A DNA stretch of 64,000 bases, from the NCBI RefSeq assembly GCF_030063475.1, contig NZ_JASIRT010000007.1, positions 62,001 through 126,000 on the forward strand. Direction: 5' to 3'. Within the stretch, counting starts at the first letter, position 1; every line of letters begins with the position of its first letter. Positions 1-7,565 of this stretch are shown in pieces. Position numbers and translations under genes: made by a program. Under the pieces are notes generated by a model, which ran no database searches, was not told where the DNA came from, and saw only the letters and a list, made by a program, of their open reading frames with translations. The DNA comes from Roseomonas sp. E05 (GTDB lineage Bacteria > Pseudomonadota > Alphaproteobacteria > Acetobacterales > Acetobacteraceae).

Positions 1-1
1 G

Positions 2-1189
2 GACGACATCAAGACCTTCGAGCCCGAACTCGTCGAGATCCGGCGGGACATCCACCGCCACCCCGAGACCCGCTTCGAGGAGGTCCGGACTGCCGCGCTG
101 GTGGCTGGGAAGCTGCGCGCCTGGGGTCTGGAGGTGGAGACCGGCATCGGCAAGACCGGCGTCGTCGGCACGCTGAAGGGCAAGCGGCCGGGCCAGCGCG
201 CCATCGGCCTGCGGGCCGACATGGATGCGCTGTTCATTCAGGAGCAGACCGGCCTGCCCTACGCCTCCGAGGTGCCGGGCAAGATGCATGCCTGCGGCCA
301 TGACGGCCACACCACGATGCTGCTTGGCGCCGCGAAGTACCTGGCGAAGAACCCGGATTTCGGCGGTACGGTGCACTTCATCTTCCAGCCCGCCGAGGAG
401 GCCGGCACCGGCGCGGCGGCGATGATCACCGATGGCCTGTTCGACCGCTTCCCCGTGGACTCGGTCTACGGCATGCACAACACGCCGGGCCTGGCGGTGG
501 GCGAGTTCGCCACCCGCCCCGGCCCGATCCTGGCCGGCGCCGACTTCTGGACCGTCACCTTCAACGGCAATGGCGGGCATGGCGGCGGCGCGCCGCACCT
601 GGCCGCGGACCTGACGGTGGTGCTCGGCCACTTCCTGCTCGCCGTGCAGACCATCCTGCCGCGCAACCTGAGGCCCACCGAGAGCGCGGCGCTTTCCGTC
701 GGCCATGTCGAGGGCGGCACCTTCGGCTCGCCCAACGTGATGCCGGCCAAGGTCGTGGTGCGTGGCACCGCCCGCTACTTCCGCCCGGAGGCGCAGGCGG
801 TGATCAAGCGCCGCCTGCAGGAGCTGGCCGAGACCCTGGCCAGCGCGCATGGCGCCACCGCCGAGTTCGCCTATGACGCGCTCTGCCCGCCCACCGTCAA
901 CGCGCCCGAGAAGGTGCCGGTGGCGGTCGCCGCCGCCGGCGCGCTGGTCGGCGAGGCGAAGGTCGGCGAGTTCCCGATGAGCACGGGCGGCGAGGATTTC
1001 GCCTTCATGCTGCAGAAGAAGCCGGGCGTGTTCATGCGCATCGGCAACGGGGTGAACCCGGACGGCTCCTTCCACAACGTCCACACGCCCCTCTACGATT
1101 TCAACGACGAGGCCCTGGCCCTCGGCGCCGCCTACTGGGCGAGCCTGGTGCAGGAGGAGCTGGGCTGGTCCCAGGAGGAGCGCGCATGA
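2..1189 (+). CDS. M20-family amidohydrolase (hippurate/N-acyl-amino-acid hydrolase type), 5' truncated
   Basis: The reading frame is open from base 2, so the true start lies before the window; 395 residues are visible. The N-terminal helix reads ELVEIRRDIHRHPE, and the metal-binding segment HACGHDGHTTMLLGAA (nt 287 on) is the hallmark of M20D amidohydrolases. FQPAEEAGTGAAAM carries the catalytic glutamate pair, and GGEDFAFM near the C-terminus supplies a late metal ligand. The family hydrolyses N-acyl amino acids (hippurate, IAA-amino acid conjugates) in the cytoplasm; the exact substrate cannot be read. Its stop overlaps the next start (ATGA at 1186), so it is co-transcribed and translationally coupled with a peptide-type solute receptor, which suggests that the receptor delivers the substrate. 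Confidence 0.93.
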   Translation, partial: DDIKTFEPELVEIRRDIHRHPETRFEEVRTAALVAGKLRAWGLEVETGIGKTGVVGTLKGKRPGQRAIGLRADMDALFIQEQTGLPYASEVPGKMHACGHDGHTTMLLGAAKYLAKNPDFGGTVHFIFQPAEEAGTGAAAMITDGLFDRFPVDSVYGMHNTPGLAVGEFATRPGPILAGADFWTVTFNGNGGHGGGAPHLAADLTVVLGHFLLAVQTILPRNLRPTESAALSVGHVEGGTFGSPNVMPAKVVVRGTARYFRPEAQAVIKRRLQELAETLASAHGATAEFAYDALCPPTVNAPEKVPVAVAAAGALVGEAKVGEFPMSTGGEDFAFMLQKKPGVFMRIGNGVNPDGSFHNVHTPLYDFNDEALALGAAYWASLVQEELGWSQEERA

Positions 1190-2769
1190 AGCGCATGACC
1201 CGCATGAAGGCCATCCTGATGGGGGCCGCCCTGCTGGCCCTCGCCCCGGGTGCGCGCCCGGCCCTGGCGCAGGCGCTCTCCATGGGCGTCAGTGCGCCGC
1301 CGGCCAGCATCGACCCGCACTACTACACGCTGACGCCGAACATCATGCTCTCGGCGCACATGTTCGAGGCGCTGGTGGCCCGCGACGAGAACTCGCGCCT
1401 GCATCCCGGCCTCGCCGAATCCTGGAAGCGGCTGGACGACACCACCTGGGAGTTCAAGCTCCGCGACGGGGTCACCTTCCACAATGGCGAGAAGCTGACG
1501 GCCGAGGACGTCGCCTACACGCTGAAGCGCGTGCCGCAGGTGCAGAGCCCGAGTTCCTTCGCGGTCTATATCCGCGCGATCAGCGACGTCGAGGTGGTGG
1601 ACCCCCTCACCGTGCGCCTGAAGACGGCGAACCCCTACCCGCTGCTGCCCAACGACCTCGCGCAGATCTTCATCCTGCCGCATTCGCTGGGCGAGAACCC
1701 CGCCTCGGCCGAGTTCAACAGCGGCAAGGCCACCATCGGCACCGGCCCGTACCGCTTCGTCTCCTACAACCCGAACGACCGGGTGGAGATGGCGCGCAAC
1801 GACGCCTACTGGGGCGGCAAGCCGCAGTGGGAGAAGGTGGACTACCGCATCATCACCAATGCCCCCTCGCGCGTGGCCGCGCTGCTCTCGGGCGACGTGG
1901 CGATGATCGACAGCGTGCCGACCGCCGATCTCGCCAAGCTGCGGCGCGACGACAAGCTCAACATCGTCGAGGGCACCAGCCTGCGGCTGGTCTTCCTCGG
2001 CCTCGACGTGTTCCGCGAGGACGGCTCGCCCGATATCAGCGGCCCGAACGGCGAGAAGCTGGACAAGAACCCGCTGCAGGACCGCCGGGTGCGCGAGGCG
2101 CTCTCGGTCGCCATCAACCGCCCCGCCATCGTCAGCCGGGTGATGGAGGGTGCCGCCGTCGCCGCCGGGCAGTTCATGCCGCCGGGCGCCTATGGCTACG
2201 ATCCCTCCATCCCGGTGCCGCCCTATGATCCGGCGCGGGCCAGGAAGCTGCTGGCCGAGGCAGGCTACCCGAACGGCTTCACCATCACCCTGCGCGGCCC
2301 GAACGACCGCTACGTGAACGACGAGCAGATCCAGCAGGTGGTGGCGCAGATGTGGTCGCGCATCGGCGTCAAGACGAGCGTGGACGCCCAGCCGCTGGCC
2401 ACCGTCATCGGCCGGCTGAACCGCTTCGACGCCTCGGCCTACCTGCTCGGCTGGAGCAACAGCACCGGCGAGCCCTCCACCTCGCTGCGCGCCGTGCTGG
2501 GCTCGCGCGGCGCTCCGGGGCGTGGCCTTGCCAATTACGGCCGCTACTCGAACCCGAAGATGGACGAGATCACCACCCGCGGCCTCGCCACCTTCGACGA
2601 CGAGGCGCGCGAGAAGCTGCTGCAGGAGGCGATGCGCGTCGCCATGGAGGACGTGGCGGTGATCCCGCTGCACACCCAGAAGAGCGTCTGGGGCCTGCGC
2701 CGCGGCCTGACCTACACGCCGCGCGTGGACGAGCAGACCACCGCCATGGGTGTGCATCCCGTCCAGTGA
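1186..2769 (+). CDS. ABC transporter substrate-binding protein, family 5 (peptide/opine/nickel type)
   Basis: This is a 527-residue periplasmic receptor of the SBP_bac_5 family. Residues 1-29 form a signal peptide (basic KRMTRMK, hydrophobic core, ALAQA cleavage site). Family hallmarks are GLAESWKRLDDTTWEFKLRDG, the LTAEDVAYTLKR segment, GTGPYRFVSY and RVREALSVAINR. Start ATG 1186 overlaps the upstream M20 stop. No permease or ATPase gene follows, so it is an orphan receptor that must use a transporter encoded elsewhere. It is clearly paralogous to the receptor at 17852-19468. Pairing with an amidohydrolase suggests an N-acylated amino acid or short peptide ligand, which is inference only. 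A strong hairpin follows 7 bases after the stop. Confidence 0.94.
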   Translation: MKRMTRMKAILMGAALLALAPGARPALAQALSMGVSAPPASIDPHYYTLTPNIMLSAHMFEALVARDENSRLHPGLAESWKRLDDTTWEFKLRDGVTFHNGEKLTAEDVAYTLKRVPQVQSPSSFAVYIRAISDVEVVDPLTVRLKTANPYPLLPNDLAQIFILPHSLGENPASAEFNSGKATIGTGPYRFVSYNPNDRVEMARNDAYWGGKPQWEKVDYRIITNAPSRVAALLSGDVAMIDSVPTADLAKLRRDDKLNIVEGTSLRLVFLGLDVFREDGSPDISGPNGEKLDKNPLQDRRVREALSVAINRPAIVSRVMEGAAVAAGQFMPPGAYGYDPSIPVPPYDPARARKLLAEAGYPNGFTITLRGPNDRYVNDEQIQQVVAQMWSRIGVKTSVDAQPLATVIGRLNRFDASAYLLGWSNSTGEPSTSLRAVLGSRGAPGRGLANYGRYSNPKMDEITTRGLATFDDEAREKLLQEAMRVAMEDVAVIPLHTQKSVWGLRRGLTYTPRVDEQTTAMGVHPVQ

Positions 2770-2770
2770 G

Positions 2771-2906
2771 CGAAGGCTGGGGGAATGAATTCCCCCAGAC
2801 CCCCTGCTTTCTTCTTCCGGTTCCCGCGCTGGCGGAGAGCGCGCCGCCAAAACTGACAAAAAGAAGATGGGGGCCCGGGGGAATTCCTTCCCCCGGACTT
2901 CTTCAG
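2771..2906. repeat. Inverted pair of a stop-proximal hairpin repeat
   Basis: Two copies of one roughly 55-base element face each other. The left copy (2771-2826) has arms CTGGGGGAA (2777) and TTCCCCCAG (to 2798), followed by AGACCCCC and a CTTTCTTCTTCC tract. The right copy (about 2850-2906), read on the minus strand, has arms CCGGGGGAA / TTCCCCCGG (2875-2896), followed by GGGCCCCCATCTTCTTTTTG. The middle (about 2827-2850) is itself partly self-complementary (GCGCTGGCGG and CGCCGCC). A third copy lies at about 37141-37214. Because the left copy begins right after the receptor's stop codon, a terminator or 3'-end stabilising role is likely. Confidence 0.7.
2777..2798 (+). terminator. Hairpin terminator candidate after the receptor gene
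   Basis: This is a near-perfect palindrome of about 10 bp per arm with a two-base loop, starting 7 bases after the stop at 2769. It is followed by a C-rich then T-rich tract rather than a clean U-run, so its strength as an intrinsic terminator is uncertain. Confidence 0.6.
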
Positions 2907-3115
2907 GCCGCCGGCCCCTCGCCTGCGGCGGAAACCGCCCGCCGGGGCGCCTTGACAGGCGCTGCCAATCAGGCTGGGCTCCTCGTCCGGCCCGGGTCAG
3001 GGCCACCCGTCCGCGGAAAGGGCTGCGCCCATGACCCTTGGCCTCCCGCCAGATTCCTCGTGACGTCCCTTTTCGGTCTGCATGCGGGCACGGACCTGAG
3101 AAAAGGGCCCTCCCT

Positions 3116-4438
3116 GTGACCGAAGCGCCCCTCCCGCGCGCCGCGCGCCCCTTCCGCCTCGACCTCGATCAACAGCGCAAGCGCGCCAAGGACCTGGCCC
3201 GTGCCGCGCGGCGCGGCGACAGGGCCGCTCTCCGTCGCTTCCGCGCGCATCACCCCGATGCCGCCATGCTCGATGGGCCGCCTTTGCCGCCTTCCCTCGC
3301 CCGCCTCGCGGCCGCGCAACTGGTGGTCGCGCGCGAGCTTGGCCTACCTAGCTGGCCGCGCCTGGTGGCGCATTTCCGCGCCATGGCGGCGGCACGCCTC
3401 GCCCTTGGCGCCGGCGCGCCGCCCGATGCCGGAGAGGATACGCTGCACCTGCGGTGCGGCTCCGACATCGCGCCCATGCTGCGGCGCGCAGGCTTCGCCG
3501 GCGCCTTCCTGGAATATGCCGATCCACTCTGCCAGGGTCCCGTTCTCCCGCGTGAGGACTGGCTGCAGCACCGCGTCGCCTTCCTGATGGAGGCCTGCGG
3601 CGAGATCCTGGGCCTGGAACCGGCGGCGCTCGCGGCACGGCGCCTGTCGGAGGAGGCGGCGCTGGCCGCGGCCGCGCGCCGCCGCCGCGTGGTGCTCTGG
3701 TTCGAGCACGACAGCCATGATCAGCTCATCCTGGCGCGCTGCCTGGCGCAGTTCGCAGCCAATCCGCCGGCACGGCTGGAACTGGTGGTGCTGGATCGCT
3801 TTCCCGGCGCGGCACGTTTCATCGGTCTGGGACAGATGCCGCCCGAGGCGCTGCGCCTGCTCTGGCGCCAGCGTCGCCCGCTTGGCCCCGCCGCGCTGAA
3901 GCTGGGCGCGGCAGTCTGGGATGCACTGCGTGCCCCCGAGCCTGCGGGGCTGCTGAGGCTGGCGCGCAGCGGCGCGCCGGCGCTGCCGCATCTGGCGCCC
4001 GCCCTGCGCCGCCACTGCCAGGAACTTCCCGACAGCCGCACCGGCCTGGGGCTCACCGAGCGGCTGATCCTGGAGAGCCTCGCCGAGCGGAGCCGAAGCC
4101 TCGGCGCGGTGTTCCAGGATCTCACGCTGCGGCGCGAGCCGATGCCCTGGCTGGGCGACGTGCTGTTCCGCCACCTGCTGAACCGGCTGCGGCAGGGGCA
4201 CCTGCCGCTGCTGCGGGGTTCCGGCGGGGCCGCTGCCTGGGCGCAGGAGGAACTGGAGCTGACGGAGGCGGGCCGTGCCGTCCTGGCCGGGGCGCTCGAC
4301 TGGCTGGCGCTGCGCCCGCCCGCGCGCTGGCTGGGCGGCATCCGCCTCACCGCCGATGCACCTTGCTGGCGCTGGGATGCGGCCGCGGAGCAGGTGATGC
4401 TGCAGCCGCCGGCGCCCGAGCGGCGGGGCCTTGCCTAA
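3116..4438 (+). CDS. DUF1835/DUF3658-type protein with N-terminal RKRAKxL helical module
   Basis: The protein has about 440 residues and unknown function. The GTG at 3116 is chosen because GAGAAAAGGG lies at a suitable distance and the conserved sequence starts right after it. Residues about 10-95 match the helical module seen before ankyrin-like or ClpP-like domains (LDLDQQRKRAKDLARAA ... GDRAALRRFRAHHP ... VVARELGLPSWPRLVAHF). From about residue 110 the DUF1835 region begins (LHLRCGSDIAPMLRRAGF, EYADPLCQGPV, WFEHDSHDQLILARCL). The C-terminal part (LTERLILESLAER ... LTEAGRAVLAG) resembles the companion DUF3658 and looks like a winged-helix module. A longer frame back to a TTG at 3038 is open, but lacks conserved sequence. 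It is monocistronic as far as the context shows. Confidence 0.8.
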   Translation: MTEAPLPRAARPFRLDLDQQRKRAKDLARAARRGDRAALRRFRAHHPDAAMLDGPPLPPSLARLAAAQLVVARELGLPSWPRLVAHFRAMAAARLALGAGAPPDAGEDTLHLRCGSDIAPMLRRAGFAGAFLEYADPLCQGPVLPREDWLQHRVAFLMEACGEILGLEPAALAARRLSEEAALAAAARRRRVVLWFEHDSHDQLILARCLAQFAANPPARLELVVLDRFPGAARFIGLGQMPPEALRLLWRQRRPLGPAALKLGAAVWDALRAPEPAGLLRLARSGAPALPHLAPALRRHCQELPDSRTGLGLTERLILESLAERSRSLGAVFQDLTLRREPMPWLGDVLFRHLLNRLRQGHLPLLRGSGGAAAWAQEELELTEAGRAVLAGALDWLALRPPARWLGGIRLTADAPCWRWDAAAEQVMLQPPAPERRGLA

Positions 4439-4520
4439 CCTCGGCCGGATACGGCAGGAACAGGTCATCCGGCAAAGGCGCGGGCATTCGCGATCCGCGC
4501 CGCCCGGAAGGAGACGATCC

Positions 4521-5543
4521 ATGACCCTGCTGCATCGTCGTGCGCTGCTCGGCGCCGCTGCCCTTCTGCCTTTTGCCCCGGCGCTGCGCCCTGGCGCGGC
4601 CCTGGCCCAGTCCGGTGCCGCCGCGGACTGGCCCAGCCGCCCCGTGCGCTTCGTCGTGCCTTTCGCCCCCGCCGGCACCACCGACATCGCCGCCCGCATC
4701 CTGGCCACCCGGCTGCAGCAGCGCCTCGGCCAGCCTTTCCCCATCGAGAACCGCGGGGGCGCCGGCGGCAATATCGGCTCCGATGTCGTCGCGAAGGCCG
4801 ACCCGGACGGCTACACCATCCTGATGCAGACGGTCTCCTCCGGTGCCATCAACTACGAGCTGTACGGCAAGGAGATACCCTACAAGCCGCAGGACCTCAC
4901 CGCCGTCGGCCTGCTCATCAAGGTGCCGAACGTCATCTTCGTCACGCCCTCCCTGCCGGTGAAGACGCTGGCCGAGCTGGTGGCGCTGGCGAAGCAGAAG
5001 CCGGGCGAGCTGAACCACGGCTCCTCCGGCGCCGGCACCTCGCTGCACATGACCGGCGAGCTGCTGAAGCTGGAAGCCGGCATCCAGATGACGCACATCC
5101 CCTTCCGCGGCGCCGGCCCGATGCTGGCGGAGATCATGGCCGGCCGCGTCGAGGTGGGCGTGGACAACCTGCCCTCCGCCATCGGCCATATCCGCGACGG
5201 GCGGCTGCGCCCGCTGGCCGTCACCACCGCCACCCGCAGCCCCGCCTTGCCGGACGTGCCGACCACCGCCGAGGCCGGCTTCCCCGGCGTGGAGGCAACC
5301 GGCTGGTTCGGCGTGCAGGCCCCGGCCAAGACGCCGCGGCCGATCGTCGAGAAGCTGGGCGCCGAGATCGACGCCATCGTGAAGGAGCCGGACACCTGGG
5401 CGAAGCTCGCTGATCTCGGCGGCATGAAGCCCGGCCTGACGCCCGATGGCGGCACCAGCCCGGCGGCCTTCGAGGCCTTCGTCCAGTCCGAGGTGAAGAA
5501 GTGGGCGGAGGTGGTGCGCCGCTCCGGCGCCAAGGTGGACTGA
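4521..5543 (+). CDS. Bug/TctC-family tripartite tricarboxylate receptor (orphan SBP), copy 1
   Basis: This is a 340-residue periplasmic binding protein. ATG 4521 is preceded by GGAAGGAGA with ideal spacing. Residues 1-33 are a signal peptide with twin arginines (LLHRRALLGAAALLPFAPAL), ending in ALAQ. Family signatures are WPSRPVRFVVPFAPAGTTDIAAR at the mature start, RGGAGGNIGSDVVAKADPDGYT, and GWFGVQAPAKTPRPIVEKL. Bug proteins bind carboxylates or aromatic acids, usually for TctAB-type secondary transporters. No membrane partner is encoded nearby, as is usual for this expanded family. It is followed by a perfect 12-bp hairpin and a second Bug gene. Confidence 0.95.
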   Translation: MTLLHRRALLGAAALLPFAPALRPGAALAQSGAAADWPSRPVRFVVPFAPAGTTDIAARILATRLQQRLGQPFPIENRGGAGGNIGSDVVAKADPDGYTILMQTVSSGAINYELYGKEIPYKPQDLTAVGLLIKVPNVIFVTPSLPVKTLAELVALAKQKPGELNHGSSGAGTSLHMTGELLKLEAGIQMTHIPFRGAGPMLAEIMAGRVEVGVDNLPSAIGHIRDGRLRPLAVTTATRSPALPDVPTTAEAGFPGVEATGWFGVQAPAKTPRPIVEKLGAEIDAIVKEPDTWAKLADLGGMKPGLTPDGGTSPAAFEAFVQSEVKKWAEVVRRSGAKVD

Positions 5544-5550
5544 GGTTCCC

Positions 5551-5579
5551 GCGCTGCCGCCCGGGCGGGGCGGCAGCGC
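5551..5579 (+). terminator. Perfect 12-bp hairpin between the two Bug genes
   Basis: Arms GCGCTGCCGCCC and GGGCGGCAGCGC are separated by a five-base loop, 8 bases after the stop at 5543. No U-tract follows. It could terminate, or protect the upstream mRNA so that the two receptors are expressed at different levels. Confidence 0.6.
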
Positions 5580-5642
5580 CAGAGAACGGTCTCGATCCGG
5601 GCACCGCACCGGGTTGCACCACAGCACGGCAGCGTCTACGCA

Positions 5643-5667
5643 CCTCTATAAGACACATCTTTAGAGG
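5643..5667 (+). promoter_or_regulatory. Hairpin covering the Shine-Dalgarno of the second Bug gene
   Basis: CCTCTA (5643-5648) can pair with TAGAGG (5662-5667), which is part of the AGAGGA ribosome binding site for the TTG start at 5676. TATAAG (5647-5652) in the left arm also resembles a -10 box, but no -35 at proper spacing was seen. Either role is inference. Confidence 0.35.
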
Positions 5668-5675
5668 ATTTGGTC

Positions 5676-6653
5676 TTGCTTCCTTCCCGCCGTCTCGTGC
5701 TGGCCGCCGGCGCTGGCCTGCTCGCCGCCCCGGCTCTGCTGCGGGCGCAGCCTGCCTTCCCCAACCGGCCCATCCGCTTCATCGTGCCCTTCCCCGGCGG
5801 CGGCGCCACCGACGTGACCGCCCGCGTCATCGCCGAGCAGCTCTCGCCGCTGCTGGGCCAGCCGGTGGTGGTGGACAACCGCCCCGGCGCCGGCGGCATC
5901 CTGGGCTGCGACGCCGCCGCGAAGTCCGATCCCGACGGCCACACGCTGCTGATGTGCACGATCGGCACAGCCAGCATCAACCAGTATCTCTACTCCAAGC
6001 TGCCCTACGACCCGGCGAAGGACCTCACCAACCTGGCGCTGGCCAACTCGCTGGCCAATGTCATCACCGTGCCGGCGGACAGCAAGGCGAAGACGCTGAA
6101 GGACCTGCTCGACATGGCGCGGGCCGAGCCGGGCATGCTGAACTACGGCACCCCCGGCAACGGCACCTCCGGCCATATGTGCGCCGAGTTGCTCAAGACC
6201 CGCGCCAAGGTCAACATCTCCCACGTGCCCTATCGCGGCAGCGCCACGGTGATCCCGGACCTGCTCGCCGGCCGGCTGGACCTGGCCGTGGACAACATCC
6301 CGCCCTACCTGCCGCACATCCAGGAAGGCCGCCTGCGGGCGCTGGCGGTGACCAGCAAGGAGCGCTGGTTCGCCCTGCCGGACGTGCCCAGCGTGGCCGA
6401 GAGCGGCATCGAGGGCTTCGAGGCCGAGGCCTGGTTCGGCGTGCAGGCGCCGGGCCGCACCCCGCGCCCGATCGTCGAACGGGTTTCGAACCACATCCTC
6501 GACATCCTCAAGAAGCCGGACGTCATTGCCCGGCTGCGCGAGGTCGGCAGCGAGCCGCGCCCGCTGGGCCCGGCCGAGTTCGACCGCTTCGTGCAGGTCG
6601 AGAACGGCAAGTGGCAGGAGGTCGTTCGCATCTCCGGCGCCAAGCTGGACTGA
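5676..6653 (+). CDS. Bug/TctC-family tripartite tricarboxylate receptor (orphan SBP), copy 2
   Basis: This is a 325-residue paralogue of the preceding gene. TTG 5676 is preferred to TTG 5670 because AGAGGA (5663-5668) sits 7 bases before it; with the 5670 start the spacing would be one base. The signal peptide reads LPSRRLVLAAGAGLLAAPALLRAQP. The mature start is FPNRPIRFIVPFPGGGATDVTAR, followed by NRPGAGGILGCDAAAKSDPDGHT and AWFGVQAPGRTPRPIVERV. Both Bug proteins end in the similar motif SGAKLD/SGAKVD, consistent with tandem duplication and divergence. The ligand is unknown. A strong hairpin begins 9 bases after the stop. Confidence 0.94.
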   Translation: MLPSRRLVLAAGAGLLAAPALLRAQPAFPNRPIRFIVPFPGGGATDVTARVIAEQLSPLLGQPVVVDNRPGAGGILGCDAAAKSDPDGHTLLMCTIGTASINQYLYSKLPYDPAKDLTNLALANSLANVITVPADSKAKTLKDLLDMARAEPGMLNYGTPGNGTSGHMCAELLKTRAKVNISHVPYRGSATVIPDLLAGRLDLAVDNIPPYLPHIQEGRLRALAVTSKERWFALPDVPSVAESGIEGFEAEAWFGVQAPGRTPRPIVERVSNHILDILKKPDVIARLREVGSEPRPLGPAEFDRFVQVENGKWQEVVRISGAKLD

Positions 6654-6661
6654 CCGGGCCG

Positions 6662-6684
6662 GGAGGGGGAGCGATTCCCCCTCC
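6662..6684 (+). terminator. Hairpin terminator candidate after the second Bug gene
   Basis: Arms GGAGGGGGA and TCCCCCTCC form a 9-bp stem with a short loop, 9 bases after the stop. It belongs to the same style of stop-proximal GC hairpin seen at 2777, 37189, 45390 and 46441. Confidence 0.6.
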
Positions 6685-6831
6685 ATGCGCCGCGACGGAG
6701 AGCGCCCGGGCCGTCGGTCGCGCTCCATCCTGCGCTGGGATGCGCGCCGGTAAGCCTGCAAGGCCAAGCCGGAGGGAGAGCAGGACAGGACCGCAGCCGG
6801 CCGGCTGGCCGGCGAGCGCATTCCAGGACAT

Positions 6832-7560
6832 TCAGTCCCCCCGCAGCCGGCGCGCCAGGGCCGGCGACAACCCCGTGCTCGCCCGCCCCTGCGCCGGAGC
6901 CAGGGTACCGGCCGCCGGCCGCGCCAGCCCCAGCCCGACCAGCGCCTCGGCCAGCTTCACCGCGCAGGCGATGCCGTCGAGCAGCGGCACCGGCGCCGCC
7001 AGCCGCGCCGCCATGCCGGCCAGGGCGGCACCGCCCAGGACCACCGCATCGGCGCCGCCCGCCACCAGCCGGCCGATGCTCTCCAGCACCAGCGCCTGGA
7101 CGGCCTCCGGATCGCGCACCGCGTCCTGCGGCGTCGCCGCCACCCCCTCCAGCCCGGCCAGCCGCGCGGTCAGGCCGTGACGGCCGATCAGCTCGCGATA
7201 GGTTTCCACCCCGCCCAGCGTCACCAGGCCGAAGCGGGCACCGACCATGCAGGCGGTCAGGCAGGCGGCCTCGGTCATGCCGACCACCGGGCAGGGCATG
7301 AGCTGCCGCGCTGCTTCCAGGGCCGTGTCATGGCTGACCGCCAGCACCACCGCCTCCACCTGCCCGGCATGTTCGGCCAGCAGTTCCAGCAGCGCATGGC
7401 CGGCGATGGCGTTCTCCAGCCGCGTCGCGATCACCGCCGGGCCGAAGCGCGGCGTGGCGGGGATGATGGTGGTGCCGGGCGCGGCCGCGGCGCGGGCCGC
7501 CTCGGCGCAGAGTGCGGTGATCGCTTCCGTGGTGTTGGCATTCGCGACCAGGATATGCAT
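6832..7560 (-). CDS. Asp/Glu/hydantoin racemase-family protein
   Basis: The protein has 242 residues. It opens with MHILVANANTTEAIT, the N-terminal signature of the Asp/Glu/hydantoin racemase superfamily, in which an N-x-NT element and two cysteines do cofactor-free racemisation. Candidate catalytic Cys residues lie in LMPCPVVGMTEAACLTA; the second expected site (GADAVVLGGAALAGMA) shows Ala where many members have GCAG, so racemase activity may be altered and an amidase or maleate-isomerase-like role is possible. The start follows the upstream TauD-like gene by 5 bases, so they form a two-gene operon. The frame continues open upstream into that gene, but family similarity begins at this Met. 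Confidence 0.85.
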   Translation of the reverse strand: MHILVANANTTEAITALCAEAARAAAAPGTTIIPATPRFGPAVIATRLENAIAGHALLELLAEHAGQVEAVVLAVSHDTALEAARQLMPCPVVGMTEAACLTACMVGARFGLVTLGGVETYRELIGRHGLTARLAGLEGVAATPQDAVRDPEAVQALVLESIGRLVAGGADAVVLGGAALAGMAARLAAPVPLLDGIACAVKLAEALVGLGLARPAAGTLAPAQGRASTGLSPALARRLRGD

Positions 7561-7565
7561 GGCGC

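Larger units (their letters stand above)
2770..3115. other. 346-bp intergenic region
   Basis: The region holds the inverted hairpin repeat (2771-2906) and then about 200 bp of GC-rich sequence before the DUF1835 gene. No conserved reading frame was found in it. An AG-rich stretch (GAGAAAAGGG, about 3097-3107) just before 3116 can act as ribosome binding site. No convincing -35/-10 pair was recognised. Confidence 0.55.

Noticed and set aside
1132-3006. Long minus-strand open frame of 624 codons opposite the receptor gene
   Set aside because: It is antisense to a clear SBP_bac_5 gene, and its product is His/Arg/Gly-rich with no domain. Such open frames are normal in 70% GC DNA. The same applies to long frames at 11228-14086 (-), 22808-25363 (+), 46495-49629 (+) and 56766-59567 (+).
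5614-5652. TTGCAC (5614) and TATAAG (5647) as a sigma-70 promoter for the second Bug gene
   Set aside because: The spacing is 27 bases, far outside the usual 16-18.
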